In this document: positions 1-8,619 of the stretch, piece after piece
Numbering within the stretch: position 1 is the stretch's first letter
How the letters are laid out: every line of letters starts with the position of its first letter
NCBI GenBank assembly: GCA_944393295.1
Contig: CALXZR010000060.1
Span: 1 to 25,030, forward strand
Direction of reading: 5' to 3'
DNA length: 25,030 bases
Source: an uncultured Clostridia bacterium
GTDB lineage: Bacteria > Bacillota_A > Clostridia > TANB77 > CAG-508
Made by a program: the position numbers and the translations under genes
Notes under the pieces: generated by a model
Databases searched by the model: none
The model's input: the letters and a program-made list of their open reading frames with translations, nothing else
What the model was told of the DNA's origin: nothing

Positions 1-728
1 TTTCTGGAATGTATATTAATACAAAAGAACCAATTATTTCATTTAGATATGCAAAAGATGAGAATAAAAATATTTTAATAGTTACTGGTAATGGACATAA
101 AGTTGGTGAAAATAAAATTCAAGAAAATCCTTTCGAATTATTAGAAAATATTGCTTTAAAATTACACCCTGAAGCACAAATATTAAACAGATGGTGCACA
201 GAAGACTGTATTTCTTTAGATAAAATTCCATATATTGGAAATCTTTCAGAGTCTATGCCTAAAGCTTTTGTAGCAACAGGCTTTAAAAAATGGGGGTTAA
301 CTACTTCTAATATTTCTTCAAACTTGCTCACAGACTTAATTTTAGGAAAAGAGAATCGTTACAAAGAAATATTTTTATCTAAAAGATTTGAACCAATTAA
401 AAATCGTGAAGAATTAACTAATATGATAAAAGAATCTGTTTCTTCTCTAGTAATTGATAAATTTAAAATACCAGAAGAAAACTTAAAAGACATTTCAAAT
501 GGCGAAGGAAAAATTATAGATTATAATAGTAATAAAATTGGTATATATAAAAATGAAAATGGAAAAGTTTATGCAGTTAAGCCTATTTGTACACATTTAG
601 GTTGTTTACTAGAATTCAATAATACAGAAAAAACTTGGGACTGCCCTTGCCATGGCTCTCGATTTTCTTATGACGGTACTTCTATTTATTCTCCTGCTAT
701 GAAAAATTTGGATAGATATGAATTATAA
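1..728 (+). CDS. FAD-dependent oxidoreductase with C-terminal Rieske domain (5'-truncated)
   Basis: This is the 3' part of a DAO-type FAD oxidoreductase fused to a Rieske [2Fe-2S] domain (YhfW-like architecture). The frame is open to the window edge (first full codon at base 3), so the ATG at 9 is internal; the start GMYINTKEP resembles the region of this family just before the substrate-domain end. Counting from that Met, residues 1-115 are the tail of the oxidoreductase domain and 150-239 the Rieske domain. The cluster ligands are visible: C194-T-H196-L-G-C199 and C212-P-C214-H215-G-S, with 15 residues between H196 and C212. C199 and C214 are the disulfide pair typical of high-potential Rieske proteins. 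The likely role is cytoplasmic electron transfer or oxidation of an amine-type substrate; the substrate cannot be told. One Arg here is a CGA codon (GSRF). It converges on the next gene across a shared terminator. Confidence 0.88.
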   Translation, partial: SGMYINTKEPIISFRYAKDENKNILIVTGNGHKVGENKIQENPFELLENIALKLHPEAQILNRWCTEDCISLDKIPYIGNLSESMPKAFVATGFKKWGLTTSNISSNLLTDLILGKENRYKEIFLSKRFEPIKNREELTNMIKESVSSLVIDKFKIPEENLKDISNGEGKIIDYNSNKIGIYKNENGKVYAVKPICTHLGCLLEFNNTEKTWDCPCHGSRFSYDGTSIYSPAMKNLDRYEL

Positions 729-737
729 AAACAAAAA

Positions 738-779
738 CGATAAATTTTGAGCAAAGGATAACTTGTTCAAAATTTATCG
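738..779. terminator. Bidirectional intrinsic terminator
   Basis: There is a perfect 13-bp stem (738-750 with 767-779), extended by four further pairs including one G-U (751-754 with 763-766), with loop 755-762. T-rich sequence follows on the plus side, and an A-rich run precedes it, giving a T-run on the minus strand. It sits between two convergent genes and can serve both. Confidence 0.85.
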
Positions 780-794
780 CTTTATTTTTCTATT

Positions 795-1487
795 TTATTC
801 TCTACCTCCGTCTTCTCCTTGTCCTGATGGTGCAGTTGGAGGTGTTGGTTTTTGCATTTGCTTCATCATTAATACTTCTAAAGATTTCTTTGTTTCCATA
901 CTCATTTGAGGCATCATTCTAGGAAACACTCCTTTTGTTGTATTTATAGCAAGAATAGGTTTTCCATTCATGTCAACATGATTTGTTTGTTTAAGAGGTT
1001 CTATAAGACGAAGTCCTACAGCTAAAGTTAAAAGTTGATTTAATGATTCTGGATGCTCTTTATCTGCCCATACTGTAGCAAATTTCATATTTCCTACTCC
1101 ATCATTCATTTTTGTAACATTAGTTCCATCGCATATTTTTAATCTTACATAATCGCTTGTAATAATTTTTTTATATCTTTCATCTTCTGGAGATAAACCT
1201 TTGTTTAAAAAAGTAATTCTAAGTTGTCTTAAAAAATTAATAACAGCTACTCTTGCATCTCTTAATTTATATTCATTAAAATATACATTTGGAAATCTAT
1301 CATCTGATTTTTCACAAGCATTTACTTCATGTATTAAAGCAATATATTTGTTTTCATCATTACTTAATATCCTATTTCCATCCCTATCTGATGCAGAATA
1401 TAAAAATACTTTTTCAACGTTCTCTGGTGTTAAGTCTAAAAATCCTTTTAATTCTTCTTTAGTTAAAGTTTCATTTTTAGTTTTCAT
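795..1487 (-). CDS. Hypothetical protein, 230 aa, Pro/Gly-rich acidic tail
   Basis: I do not recognise this protein. It is predicted soluble, with no signal peptide or membrane segment. Residues 1-190 look globular with mixed charge. Residues 190-212 are Met-rich (several MM and QM pairs), and the last 20 residues form a Pro/Gly/Glu tail beginning at KPTPPTAPSG. The ATG start at 1487 is preceded by AAGGAG at good spacing and by a TTGCTT-17-TATAAT promoter, so this is very probably a real single-gene unit. It is divergent from the 562-aa unknown at 1683, and the two could share control through the 195-bp gap. Function unknown. Confidence 0.75.
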   Translation of the reverse strand: MKTKNETLTKEELKGFLDLTPENVEKVFLYSASDRDGNRILSNDENKYIALIHEVNACEKSDDRFPNVYFNEYKLRDARVAVINFLRQLRITFLNKGLSPEDERYKKIITSDYVRLKICDGTNVTKMNDGVGNMKFATVWADKEHPESLNQLLTLAVGLRLIEPLKQTNHVDMNGKPILAINTTKGVFPRMMPQMSMETKKSLEVLMMKQMQKPTPPTAPSGQGEDGGRE

Positions 1488-1524
1488 ATTATAATCTCCT
1501 TAACATAATATACTTAACATTTTT

Positions 1525-1553
1525 ATTATAACATACATTCCCTATTTAAGCAA
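1525..1553 (-). promoter_or_regulatory. Promoter of the 795-1487 gene
   Basis: Read on the minus strand: -35 TTGCTT (1548-1553), 17-bp spacer, -10 TATAAT (1525-1530). The start codon is about 38 bp downstream, with AAGGAG between. Confidence 0.7.
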
Positions 1554-1618
1554 TATTTTAGTAAAAAATAGTAAAACAATCGTAATATTTTTGTATTTTT
1601 TTTGTAATATTGCTGTTA

Positions 1619-1647
1619 TTGAAGTTTATGTTATTTATTTATATACT
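1619..1647 (+). promoter_or_regulatory. Promoter of the 1683-3371 gene
   Basis: -35 TTGAAG (1619-1624), 17-bp spacer, -10 TATACT (1642-1647). It lies 35 bp upstream of the ATG and is followed by an AAGGTGG ribosome-binding site. Confidence 0.65.
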
Positions 1648-1682
1648 ATAATTAAATAATTATATACTTTCAAGGTGGTATT

Positions 1683-3371
1683 ATGTTTAATTTAGATTTA
1701 GTGGGTGAAATGTCGTTAGAACAATTAGAAAATAATGTCGAAACATTATTTGGTAAAGCTAAAGCAGAAGAACTTATTTATACTTTACGCTCTACTAAGA
1801 TTGATATTTCAATAAAAAACAAATTTTATGCCGCAATTTATAATAATATTCAATCTCAAAATTCTGTTGATAATATATTAAAAAATCCATCAGCAATTTC
1901 GCATATTATAAATACTGTAGAAAAACAAGTAAATAATTTAAATTATACAAATATCAAAAATACTCAAAACACTATAGATAATGAAAAGTTACAAAAACGT
2001 ATTGATGAACTTTTAAATAATAAAGATTTTTTAGAAAATCCATTACCATACATGCAATCATTTACAGAAAAAGAACTTGAATCAATTTTTCAAACTGTTT
2101 CTGAAAATTTATTTCAAAATAAAAAATTAATACAACAAGCAAGTGTTATCAATAGTAACTTTTATAAAAATCCAACTAATGAAACTTATAAAAAGTCATT
2201 TGAACAATTACATCAACTAGATTCGAATATAGATAATTCTGAATATATTGATGCATTTGGATGTCTTAGTATGTTTGCAAAATCACATACTTCTCTTCGT
2301 GGTAATGATCTTTATGATGCATTTATCGATGATTGCAAAAAAAATAATATAAACTATACTGATACAACCTTGATAAAATTAAAAGATAATATGTCTTTAA
2401 CTCTTGAACAACAAGAGGAATTATCATTAGAGCTTGACAACAATCTAAATAACTCTATAAGCTTAAATAATAGAAATCAACATTTACAAAATAATGTTGC
2501 TCAAACCTTAGAAACTAATGAATCTATGCAATATTTAGAGATAGTTCTAGATAGTAATTTCGATATGATTAGAGATCCTGCTGAAAATCAAACTGAATTT
2601 GAATATGGTGACTTAAATACTATCTTTGATGATTTTGCCGATACAAATGCTATGCAATTTGATTTTACAGACCAAGAACCTATTGTAGAAATTCCTCCTA
2701 CTGCTAGTTCACCTTCAGAATTTATTCAACAAGAAATGCAAAAACAAGCTGAAGAAGCAGAAAAAATTGGAGATGAGATATCTGAGCAAGCTGATTTAGC
2801 TCAAGATACTGATAAAGAAAATAATTATATGTTAGAAGTAGAAGAAAAAAAAGGGTTCTTTTCTTCTATTAAAGATAGATTTTCTAAGTTTATGCAAAAA
2901 ATAACACAAAAGTCTCTACCAGATCCAAATGCTACAAAAGCACAAACTACTAATCAAAGCTTTGAAGCTTTTGAGAGAAAAACTTCTATTATGTCTACAA
3001 TTCGTTCTATTGGTGATAGAGTAACTTCTGCTGTAAAAAATATTTCTTCATTAAATAAACAAAATCAAGTTCCAGAAATTAGAAATACAGCTACTATAGT
3101 AGGAGCTCAAAAAGCTAATTCTCAAGCTATGGAAATGGACAATAATCCTACTGATACTAACAAAAAATCTGAAATAATAAGACCAAAAGCTGTCCAATCT
3201 AGACCCAAAACAAATGAATTGTCTTCTTTTGATCAATTTGTTAAAGTTTCAAATGAAGGAAATAGAATTGAAGCTGCTGCTAAAAGAGATGCTAAAGGTT
3301 CTCACAATTCTCAAGATAGACAACAAGCTGTGGTAGAAGGCTCTGAAGCTACAAGTAGAGATGATGATTAA
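1683..3371 (+). CDS. Hypothetical protein, 562 aa, Asn/Gln-rich with coiled coil
   Basis: I do not recognise a family. There is no signal peptide or membrane span. Residues 1-290 are helical-looking and unusually rich in Asn, Gln and Lys. Residues 290-345 are acidic. A Glu/Gln/Ala-rich coiled-coil-like stretch follows at about 345-395, then a short amphipathic basic segment starting at FFSSIKDRFSKF. The last 140 residues are polar, low in complexity and end in acidic DDD. The start is supported by AAGGTGG six bases upstream and by a promoter; the end by a strong terminator. It is a monocistronic gene. Arg is written mainly AGA, with a few CGT and one CGC. A scaffold or filament-like structural role would fit the composition, but that is only a guess. 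Confidence 0.75.
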   Translation: MFNLDLVGEMSLEQLENNVETLFGKAKAEELIYTLRSTKIDISIKNKFYAAIYNNIQSQNSVDNILKNPSAISHIINTVEKQVNNLNYTNIKNTQNTIDNEKLQKRIDELLNNKDFLENPLPYMQSFTEKELESIFQTVSENLFQNKKLIQQASVINSNFYKNPTNETYKKSFEQLHQLDSNIDNSEYIDAFGCLSMFAKSHTSLRGNDLYDAFIDDCKKNNINYTDTTLIKLKDNMSLTLEQQEELSLELDNNLNNSISLNNRNQHLQNNVAQTLETNESMQYLEIVLDSNFDMIRDPAENQTEFEYGDLNTIFDDFADTNAMQFDFTDQEPIVEIPPTASSPSEFIQQEMQKQAEEAEKIGDEISEQADLAQDTDKENNYMLEVEEKKGFFSSIKDRFSKFMQKITQKSLPDPNATKAQTTNQSFEAFERKTSIMSTIRSIGDRVTSAVKNISSLNKQNQVPEIRNTATIVGAQKANSQAMEMDNNPTDTNKKSEIIRPKAVQSRPKTNELSSFDQFVKVSNEGNRIEAAAKRDAKGSHNSQDRQQAVVEGSEATSRDDD

Positions 3372-3412
3372 TTTGTCTTTAACGTACTTATTACTTATAT
3401 ATTTTTAGTTTA

Positions 3413-3448
3413 AAAAAGAAAATCAGTATTTTAACTGATTTTCTTTTT
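3413..3448. terminator. Bidirectional intrinsic terminator
   Basis: A perfect 15-bp stem (3413-3427 with 3434-3448) has a 6-nt loop and is A-rich on the left and T-rich on the right. It ends 9 bp from the 3' end of the convergent helicase gene and so serves both. Confidence 0.85.
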
Positions 3449-3457
3449 AGATTTATT

Positions 3458-5779
3458 TTATTCTATTACTTCTAAACCTGCAAATTTTGCCATTAATCTC
3501 TTGTGTCCAACTTTGTCAAAGTTTATATCTACTTTTAAGTCTTCTCCTTCTGTTTCTACATTGTTTATAATTCCTTCTCCAAATTTTTTATGATATACTT
3601 TTACTCCAGATTTATAAACACTTAAATCTATATCATTTCCTTTTTTAGTTTGACCTAAATTGTTCAAGAAACTTTCGGCTGTTCTAAACTTAAATCCAGA
3701 ATTTGATTTTGCTGCAACAACAGAACTATCCTTGTATGATGTAATACTACTACCAAAATCTTTAGTATATCCTCCGTATCCACTTCCTGCTCTTCCATAA
3801 TTCCATTCATATCTATCATTACTAGCGAATCTTGAATCATTTTGACTTTCAAAAGCCTCTTCATATCCCTCTAACATATTTGCAGGAATTTCTTTTAAAA
3901 ATCTTGATACACCATTACAACTTGTTGAACCAAATATTGTTCTTTGTTTTGCACAAGTTAGATATAATTGCTCTTTAGCTCTAGTAATACCAACATAGCA
4001 CAATCTTCTTTCTTCCTCTAATTCTTTAGGTTCTCCTATAGATTTATATCCAGGAAAAATACCTTCCTCCATTCCAACTAAAAATACAACTGGAAACTCT
4101 AATCCCTTAGCACTATGCAAAGTCATTAGTGTAACTGAATTTTCAGTATCTTCTACACCATCTAAATCTGAGCTTAAAGTAATTCCTTCTAAGAATTCAC
4201 TTAGAGTATTTTCTGCTGATTCTTCTTCAAATTCAATTGCTACTGTTAAAAATTCGTCCAAGTTTTCAATTCTATTTTCTGCCTCAACTGTATTTTCTGT
4301 TTCTAATGCTGCAGTATAACCTGTAAGTTGCAATGTCTTTTTTATTAGCTCTGACACTTTCATGCTATCTTTTTCTTGTCTTAATTCTTCAATTGAACTA
4401 ATAAATTCTCTTGTGTTTGAGAATACTCTTGATAGAGCAAATTCATCTGCTCTTTTTATAACTTCATACATTGAAATACCATTAGAATCTGCTATTGCTT
4501 CTATATTATCTAAACTGGCCTTTCCAACACCTCTTTTAGGTTCATTTATTATTCTAGTTAAACTTAAATTATCTGAAGTATTTTGTATTAATCTTAAATA
4601 TGCAATAATATCTTTAATTTCTTTTCTTTCATAGAACTTTAATCCACCAACAATTTTGTATGGTATATCTTCTCTTCTTAAAATATCCTCTATACTACGA
4701 GACTGTGAGTTCATTCTATATAAAACAGCGAAATCTGAATAATTATAATGGTCTGAAAGTTTTAAATGGCTAATTTGATTTACAATGTAGTTAGCCTCAT
4801 CATATTCGTCATCCCCTCTATATACTTTAGGCAAATTTCCTTCTTCGTTTTTAGTCCATAATTTTTTTTCATATTTTGTTTCATTATTTTTAATAACTGC
4901 ATTTGCTGCATTTAAAATATTTTGTGTACATCTATAATTTTGCTCTAACTTTATAATTTTAGTACCAGGAAAATCTTTTTCAAAGTTTAAAATATTACTA
5001 ATATCTGCACCTCTAAATGAATATATTCCTTGATCGTTATCTCCAACAACTGTAATATTTCCATACTTAGATGCAAGTAAAGTTACTAATGTGAACTGAG
5101 CTTTATTTGTATCTTGATACTCATCTACTAAAACATATTTAAATTTTTCTGTATAATATTCTAAAATATCTGGGTTATCCATTAATATTTGAATTGCAAA
5201 ATTAATAATATCATCAAAATCAATTGCATTATTTTCTTTTAATTTCTTTTGATATATTCTATATATATCAGCTATTTTTTCTTTTCTAAAATCTCCATTT
5301 GCTCGAACTGCATAAGCTGCAGGATCTAGCATTTCGTTTTTTGCGTTACTAATTTCATATAAAACAGATTTATCTGAAAAGATTTTATCATCTAAATCTT
5401 GTGCTTTTATAATTTGTTTAACCATTGTTTTTTGGTCTGAAGTATCAAAAATTACAAATGAATGCTCAAAACCTAGTCTATCTATAAATTTTCTAAGGAT
5501 TCTTACACATATTGCGTGAAATGTTCCTATCCACATATCATTTGCAATATCTCCCACTAATTTTTCAACTCTTTCTTTCATTTCATTTGCTGCTTTATTA
5601 GTAAAAGTAATTGCAAGAATATTCCATGTCTTTACATTTTTTTCATCTATTAAATAGGCAATTTTATGTGTTAAAACTTTTGTTTTTCCACTTCCTGCTC
5701 CTGCTATAACTAAGCAAGGTCCTTCAGTATTTACAACAGCCTCATATTGTTTTTCGTTTAATTCATCTAATAATCCCAT
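3458..5779 (-). CDS. pcrA: ATP-dependent DNA helicase PcrA/UvrD
   Basis: A superfamily 1A 3'-5' DNA helicase for repair and replication-fork maintenance. Visible motifs: Q motif LNEKQYEAV (7-15), Walker A GAGSGKT (27-33), motif Ia TFTNKAA, Walker B/DExx as VDEYQDTN (218-225), motif III VVGDNDQGIYSFRG (244-257), motif IV QNYRC, motif V TLHSAKGLEF and motif VI CYVGITRAKEQL. The C-terminal tail after about residue 720 is the Tudor-like domain (VYHKKFGEG) that binds RNA polymerase in PcrA. The 773-aa length is normal. The ATG start has AGGAG upstream and lies 38 bp from a TTGACT-17-TATAAT promoter. It is transcribed alone; ligA and pcrB, frequent neighbours elsewhere, are absent here. Confidence 0.97.
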   Translation of the reverse strand: MGLLDELNEKQYEAVVNTEGPCLVIAGAGSGKTKVLTHKIAYLIDEKNVKTWNILAITFTNKAANEMKERVEKLVGDIANDMWIGTFHAICVRILRKFIDRLGFEHSFVIFDTSDQKTMVKQIIKAQDLDDKIFSDKSVLYEISNAKNEMLDPAAYAVRANGDFRKEKIADIYRIYQKKLKENNAIDFDDIINFAIQILMDNPDILEYYTEKFKYVLVDEYQDTNKAQFTLVTLLASKYGNITVVGDNDQGIYSFRGADISNILNFEKDFPGTKIIKLEQNYRCTQNILNAANAVIKNNETKYEKKLWTKNEEGNLPKVYRGDDEYDEANYIVNQISHLKLSDHYNYSDFAVLYRMNSQSRSIEDILRREDIPYKIVGGLKFYERKEIKDIIAYLRLIQNTSDNLSLTRIINEPKRGVGKASLDNIEAIADSNGISMYEVIKRADEFALSRVFSNTREFISSIEELRQEKDSMKVSELIKKTLQLTGYTAALETENTVEAENRIENLDEFLTVAIEFEEESAENTLSEFLEGITLSSDLDGVEDTENSVTLMTLHSAKGLEFPVVFLVGMEEGIFPGYKSIGEPKELEEERRLCYVGITRAKEQLYLTCAKQRTIFGSTSCNGVSRFLKEIPANMLEGYEEAFESQNDSRFASNDRYEWNYGRAGSGYGGYTKDFGSSITSYKDSSVVAAKSNSGFKFRTAESFLNNLGQTKKGNDIDLSVYKSGVKVYHKKFGEGIINNVETEGEDLKVDINFDKVGHKRLMAKFAGLEVIE

Positions 5780-5817
5780 TTGTCTCTCCTATCTTTTAAG
5801 AACTTATGTTTGTATGT

Positions 5818-5846
5818 ATTATATCTGTTTTTTTATTTTTAGTCAA
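5818..5846 (-). promoter_or_regulatory. Promoter of pcrA
   Basis: On the minus strand: -35 TTGACT (5841-5846), 17-bp spacer, -10 TATAAT (5818-5823). This is near-consensus. Confidence 0.8.
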
Positions 5847-5933
5847 TTATTTTGTTCTATTTTTTATAAGCTTTTTCATACTTTCCTAGTATACTATAAA
5901 TCTTCTAAAAAAGAAATATTTTTCTTAAATCTA

Positions 5934-5962
5934 TTGTCTAATTTTTTTAGATATGTTATGAT
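5934..5962 (+). promoter_or_regulatory. Promoter of the 6001-6621 gene
   Basis: -35 TTGTCT (5934-5939), 17-bp spacer, -10 TATGAT (5957-5962). It is followed by TTAGGAGG just before the ATG at 6001. Confidence 0.7.
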
Positions 5963-6000
5963 TTTATTAGAATTTAAAAGCTTATACTTAGGAGGAATAT

Positions 6001-6621
6001 ATGAAGAAAACAGAAGAAAAAAAAGTTATACCAGCAAAAACTGTTGTTAAAGGCTTAATTACAGGATTTGTGTCTTATGGAATAATAATTGTTTTTTTGT
6101 TTATTGTAATTGCTTTAGTTTTTAGTGCAGCAATAAATAGTATTCCTGGTGCAAATTATAAAGTTTTATCAATAAGTTTACCTTTACTTTTTGCCTTTAT
6201 TTTATATTTTGTAATCCATTCAATTTGTAGAATAAGTACTGTAGATTTATTTAAAAAATGCAAAACAAAATCTGAAAATTTATCAGAAATAACACAAAAA
6301 ATGAATCTATTCTTTTTAATTTGCATTATCGTTTCTGTTATACTTGCAAATTGTCTACTTGTTTTAAAATTATCAAATGAAAGAAAATCTATAGATGTAG
6401 CCTCACAAACTTATAGTCAAGTATTTTCTGAAGGTTTTACTAGTAACTTAACAAATGAGATGCTTGCAGATTACAATGAAGCTAAAAATCAAACTTTAGT
6501 TACTGCTGTTATTATACAATTATCATTAGTGGTTTCTTTCTTCTCATTAATTCCTTATCAAAAGAAAATGATACTTGAATATAATGATGTTGGAAAAAGA
6601 ATTAAAGAAGAAGAAAAATAG
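6001..6621 (+). CDS. Small integral membrane protein, four predicted helices
   Basis: Family not recognised. The protein has 206 aa. A Lys-rich cytosolic N-terminus is followed by hydrophobic helices at about 23-45, 56-76, 103-122 and 168-184. A soluble loop of about 45 residues (123-167) separates helices 3 and 4, and the C-terminus is charged and Lys/Glu-rich. Even helix number with a basic N-terminus suggests both ends are inside the cell. No catalytic or metal-binding motif is apparent. The ATG has an excellent AGGAGG site and its own promoter. Overlapping longer frames upstream (from 5814) lack a ribosome-binding site and are ignored. Confidence 0.8.
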   Translation: MKKTEEKKVIPAKTVVKGLITGFVSYGIIIVFLFIVIALVFSAAINSIPGANYKVLSISLPLLFAFILYFVIHSICRISTVDLFKKCKTKSENLSEITQKMNLFFLICIIVSVILANCLLVLKLSNERKSIDVASQTYSQVFSEGFTSNLTNEMLADYNEAKNQTLVTAVIIQLSLVVSFFSLIPYQKKMILEYNDVGKRIKEEEK

Positions 6622-6673
6622 TTAAAATTTTAGTAAATAAAATAACTCTCAAAAATTAAAAGAAAAGCATAGA

Positions 6674-6700
6674 AAAAGAAGATGAAATTCATCTTCTTTT
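6674..6700. terminator. Bidirectional intrinsic terminator
   Basis: An inverted repeat of AAAAGAAGATGAA with TTCATCTTCTTTT (about 11 usable base pairs) has a T-rich side on both strands. It lies between the convergent membrane-protein and ZIP genes and overlaps the ZIP stop codon at 6699. Confidence 0.8.
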
Positions 6701-7434
6701 ATTTTATAAATTGTGTAAATAATCCAATTACCACTCCAAGAATATTGCCTAAACTCCCCATTCTTCCTTTATATAATCTATTAGATTCTGGAATCAGCTC
6801 ACAAGAAACAATGTAAAGCATAGCTCCTGCTGCAAAAGCTAATGATACTCCAATTAAGTTCAAAGATATATTTCCAATAATAGCCCCAAAAAATGCTCCT
6901 ATTCCAGTAGTAAAACCAGAAATTGCAGTTAAAATTATAGATTTAGGTTTACTAAAACCTCCGTTTTTCATAGGAAGTGATATAGAAATTCCTTCTGGAA
7001 TATCATGCAAGGCTATCGCTATTGCTAAAGAAATACCTAATTGTTGAGATGCATCAAAACCAGAACCTATTGCCAACCCTTCTGGAAAATTATGTATTGC
7101 TAAACCAATACATATTATAATTCCTGTTTTTAATAAATTATTGTTTGTATCTTTTTTGGCATAAACTTTATTTACCAATTTATCACAAACAATCATAGAT
7201 ATTACACCAAGGAATACTCCAAAAATACATAAAGTAATTGGAACTATTTCTAAAGCTTCTGGAATTAAATCAAAACATATTACAGCAGTCATCAAACCTG
7301 CTGCAAATTCTAAAATAAAGCTTAAAAATTTATTTGATTTTATTTTAAATATAGCACCTAAAATTCCTCCGCAATGTTGTTCCAATCATTCCAAAAAATA
7401 AACCATACATTGTAATTTCGCTTATACTTTTCAT
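6699..7434 (-). CDS. ZIP-family metal transporter, read through a +1 shift at a CGG codon
   Basis: A divalent-metal (Zn2+-type) permease of the ZIP family. HNFPEG and HDIPEG, the paired metal-binding motifs of central helices 4 and 5, are intact. About seven to eight hydrophobic helices are present. The main frame (6699-7370) lacks a proper start: its first usable codon is a TTG at 7385 without a ribosome-binding site. The other frame gives an ATG at 7434 with AGGAG six bases upstream and encodes MKSISEITMYGLFFGMIGTTL, the missing first helix. It runs in frame to codon 22, CGG (7369-7371). Skipping the C at 7371 continues as GGILGAIF and gives a 244-aa protein of ordinary ZIP length. Without the shift, a TAA follows eight codons later. 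It lies 48 bp after prfA and may be cotranscribed. Alternatives are a sequencing indel or a recent pseudogene. Confidence 0.85.
7368..7371 (-). other. Candidate +1 recoding site CGGA in the ZIP gene
   Basis: Zero-frame codons read TTG CGG AGG; the conserved frame resumes as GGA GGA ATT if C7371 is skipped or if CGGA is read as one codon. The restored residue is the Gly expected in the first ZIP helix. Confidence 0.65.
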
Positions 7435-7482
7435 CAGCCTCTCCTTTTATTACAATATATGATTTATTAATATTTTTATACC

Positions 7483-8547
7483 TTATTCTTCTTGTTCACC
7501 TTTTAATTTTTCAGCTTGATCTGTTGCTATTAGATTATCAATCATTTCGTCTAAATCTCCATTTAGGAAATTTTCAAATTGAAATATACTCAATCCTATT
7601 CTATGATCTGTAATTCTTCCTTGTGGATAGTTATAAGTTCTAATTTTCTCGCTTCTATCTCCAGAACCTACTTGACTTTTTCTAGCATTTGCAAGTTCTT
7701 TATCTTGTTTATCTTTCTCTATTTGATAAAGTCTAGAACGTAGCATTTTCATTGCATATTCTCTATTTTGAAGTTGAGATCTTTCAGTTTGGCATTCTGC
7801 AACTAATCCTGTTGGTTCATGTATTAATCTAACAGCTGAAGATGTTTTATTAACATGTTGTCCTCCAGCACCAGAAGCTCTAAATACTTCCATTTTTATA
7901 TCTGCTGGATTTATTTCAACTTCTACATCTTCTACCTCTGGAAGTACTGCTACTGTTACTGTTGAAGTATGAATTCTTCCACTGCTTTCTGTATCTGGTA
8001 CCCTTTGTACTCTATGAACTCCACTTTCAAATTTAAATCTACTATATGCACCTTTTCCAGTTATCATAAAAGATATTTCTTTATATCCACCAAGTTCTGT
8101 AGCATTTTCATACATAATGTCTATTTTAAAATGTTTTCTTTCTGCATACATTGAATACATTCTAAATAAAGTTCCTGCAAATAAAGCTGCCTCTTCTCCT
8201 CCTGCTCCTGCTCTAATTTCACAAATTACATTGTTGTCGTCGTTTGGATCTTTTGGAATAAGTAATATTTTTAATTCTTCTTCTATTTTAGGCAATTTTT
8301 CTTTTGCTTCATGCATATCGGCCTCTGCAAGTTCTTTTAAATCTGGATCATTAAGCATCTCTTTTGCTTCTTCTAAGTCATTCGCAACTTTCTTGTATTC
8401 CCTATATTTCATAACAACATCTTCAATGCTGCTATGCTCCTTCATTAATTTTCTCCATTCATCTTGCTTAGAAATCATTTCTGGATCACTTATTAATTTA
8501 TTTAGTTCCTCATATCTTTTTTCTACATCATCTAATTTTTGAAACAT
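7483..8547 (-). CDS. prfA: Peptide chain release factor 1
   Basis: A class I release factor that recognises UAA/UAG and triggers peptidyl-tRNA hydrolysis. The catalytic GGQ is at 228-230 in [13 protein letters not shown]. The recognition tripeptide of the RF1 type (P-x-T) appears as P184-D-T186 in [13 protein letters not shown]2 would have SPF. The RF1-typical region [18 protein letters not shown] is also present (here [11 protein letters not shown]). The length of 354 aa is typical. The middle residue of the tripeptide is Asp, where Ala or Val are more common. There is no internal TGA, so this is not a prfB-type programmed frameshift. The ATG has AAGGAAG upstream and its own promoter. prmC and rpmE, frequent neighbours elsewhere, are absent. 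Confidence 0.96.
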   Translation of the reverse strand: MFQKLDDVEKRYEELNKLISDPEMISKQDEWRKLMKEHSSIEDVVMKYREYKKVANDLEEAKEMLNDPDLKELAEADMHEAKEKLPKIEEELKILLIPKDPNDDNNVICEIRAGAGGEEAALFAGTLFRMYSMYAERKHFKIDIMYENATELGGYKEISFMITGKGAYSRFKFESGVHRVQRVPDTESSGRIHTSTVTVAVLPEVEDVEVEINPADIKMEVFRASGAGGQHVNKTSSAVRLIHEPTGLVAECQTERSQLQNREYAMKMLRSRLYQIEKDKQDKELANARKSQVGSGDRSEKIRTYNYPQGRITDHRIGLSIFQFENFLNGDLDEMIDNLIATDQAEKLKGEQEE

Positions 8548-8580
8548 AAAAAATCTTCCTTTTCTTTAATTTGCTAAAAT

Positions 8581-8609
8581 ATTATATCACAAAAACTTTG
8601 TATGTACAA
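8581..8609 (-). promoter_or_regulatory. Promoter of prfA
   Basis: On the minus strand: -35 TTGTAC (8604-8609), 17-bp spacer, extended -10 TGATATAAT (hexamer 8581-8586). It lies in the 72-bp gap after yhaN. Confidence 0.7.
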
Positions 8610-8619
8610 TATAAGCCTT

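Noticed and set aside
5814..6050. A separate short gene upstream of the membrane protein at 6001
   Set aside because: It has no ribosome-binding site, overlaps the promoter and the real gene in another frame, and resembles no protein.
7368..7371. Homopolymer sequencing error as cause of the frameshift
   Set aside because: The extra base is not in a homopolymer at any of the three sites. A non-homopolymer indel error is still possible and is listed as a refuting test, not excluded.
7483..8547. A prfB-like programmed frameshift in the release factor gene
   Set aside because: The tripeptide is of the P-x-T (RF1) type, the frame is unbroken and there is no internal TGA; it is plain prfA.
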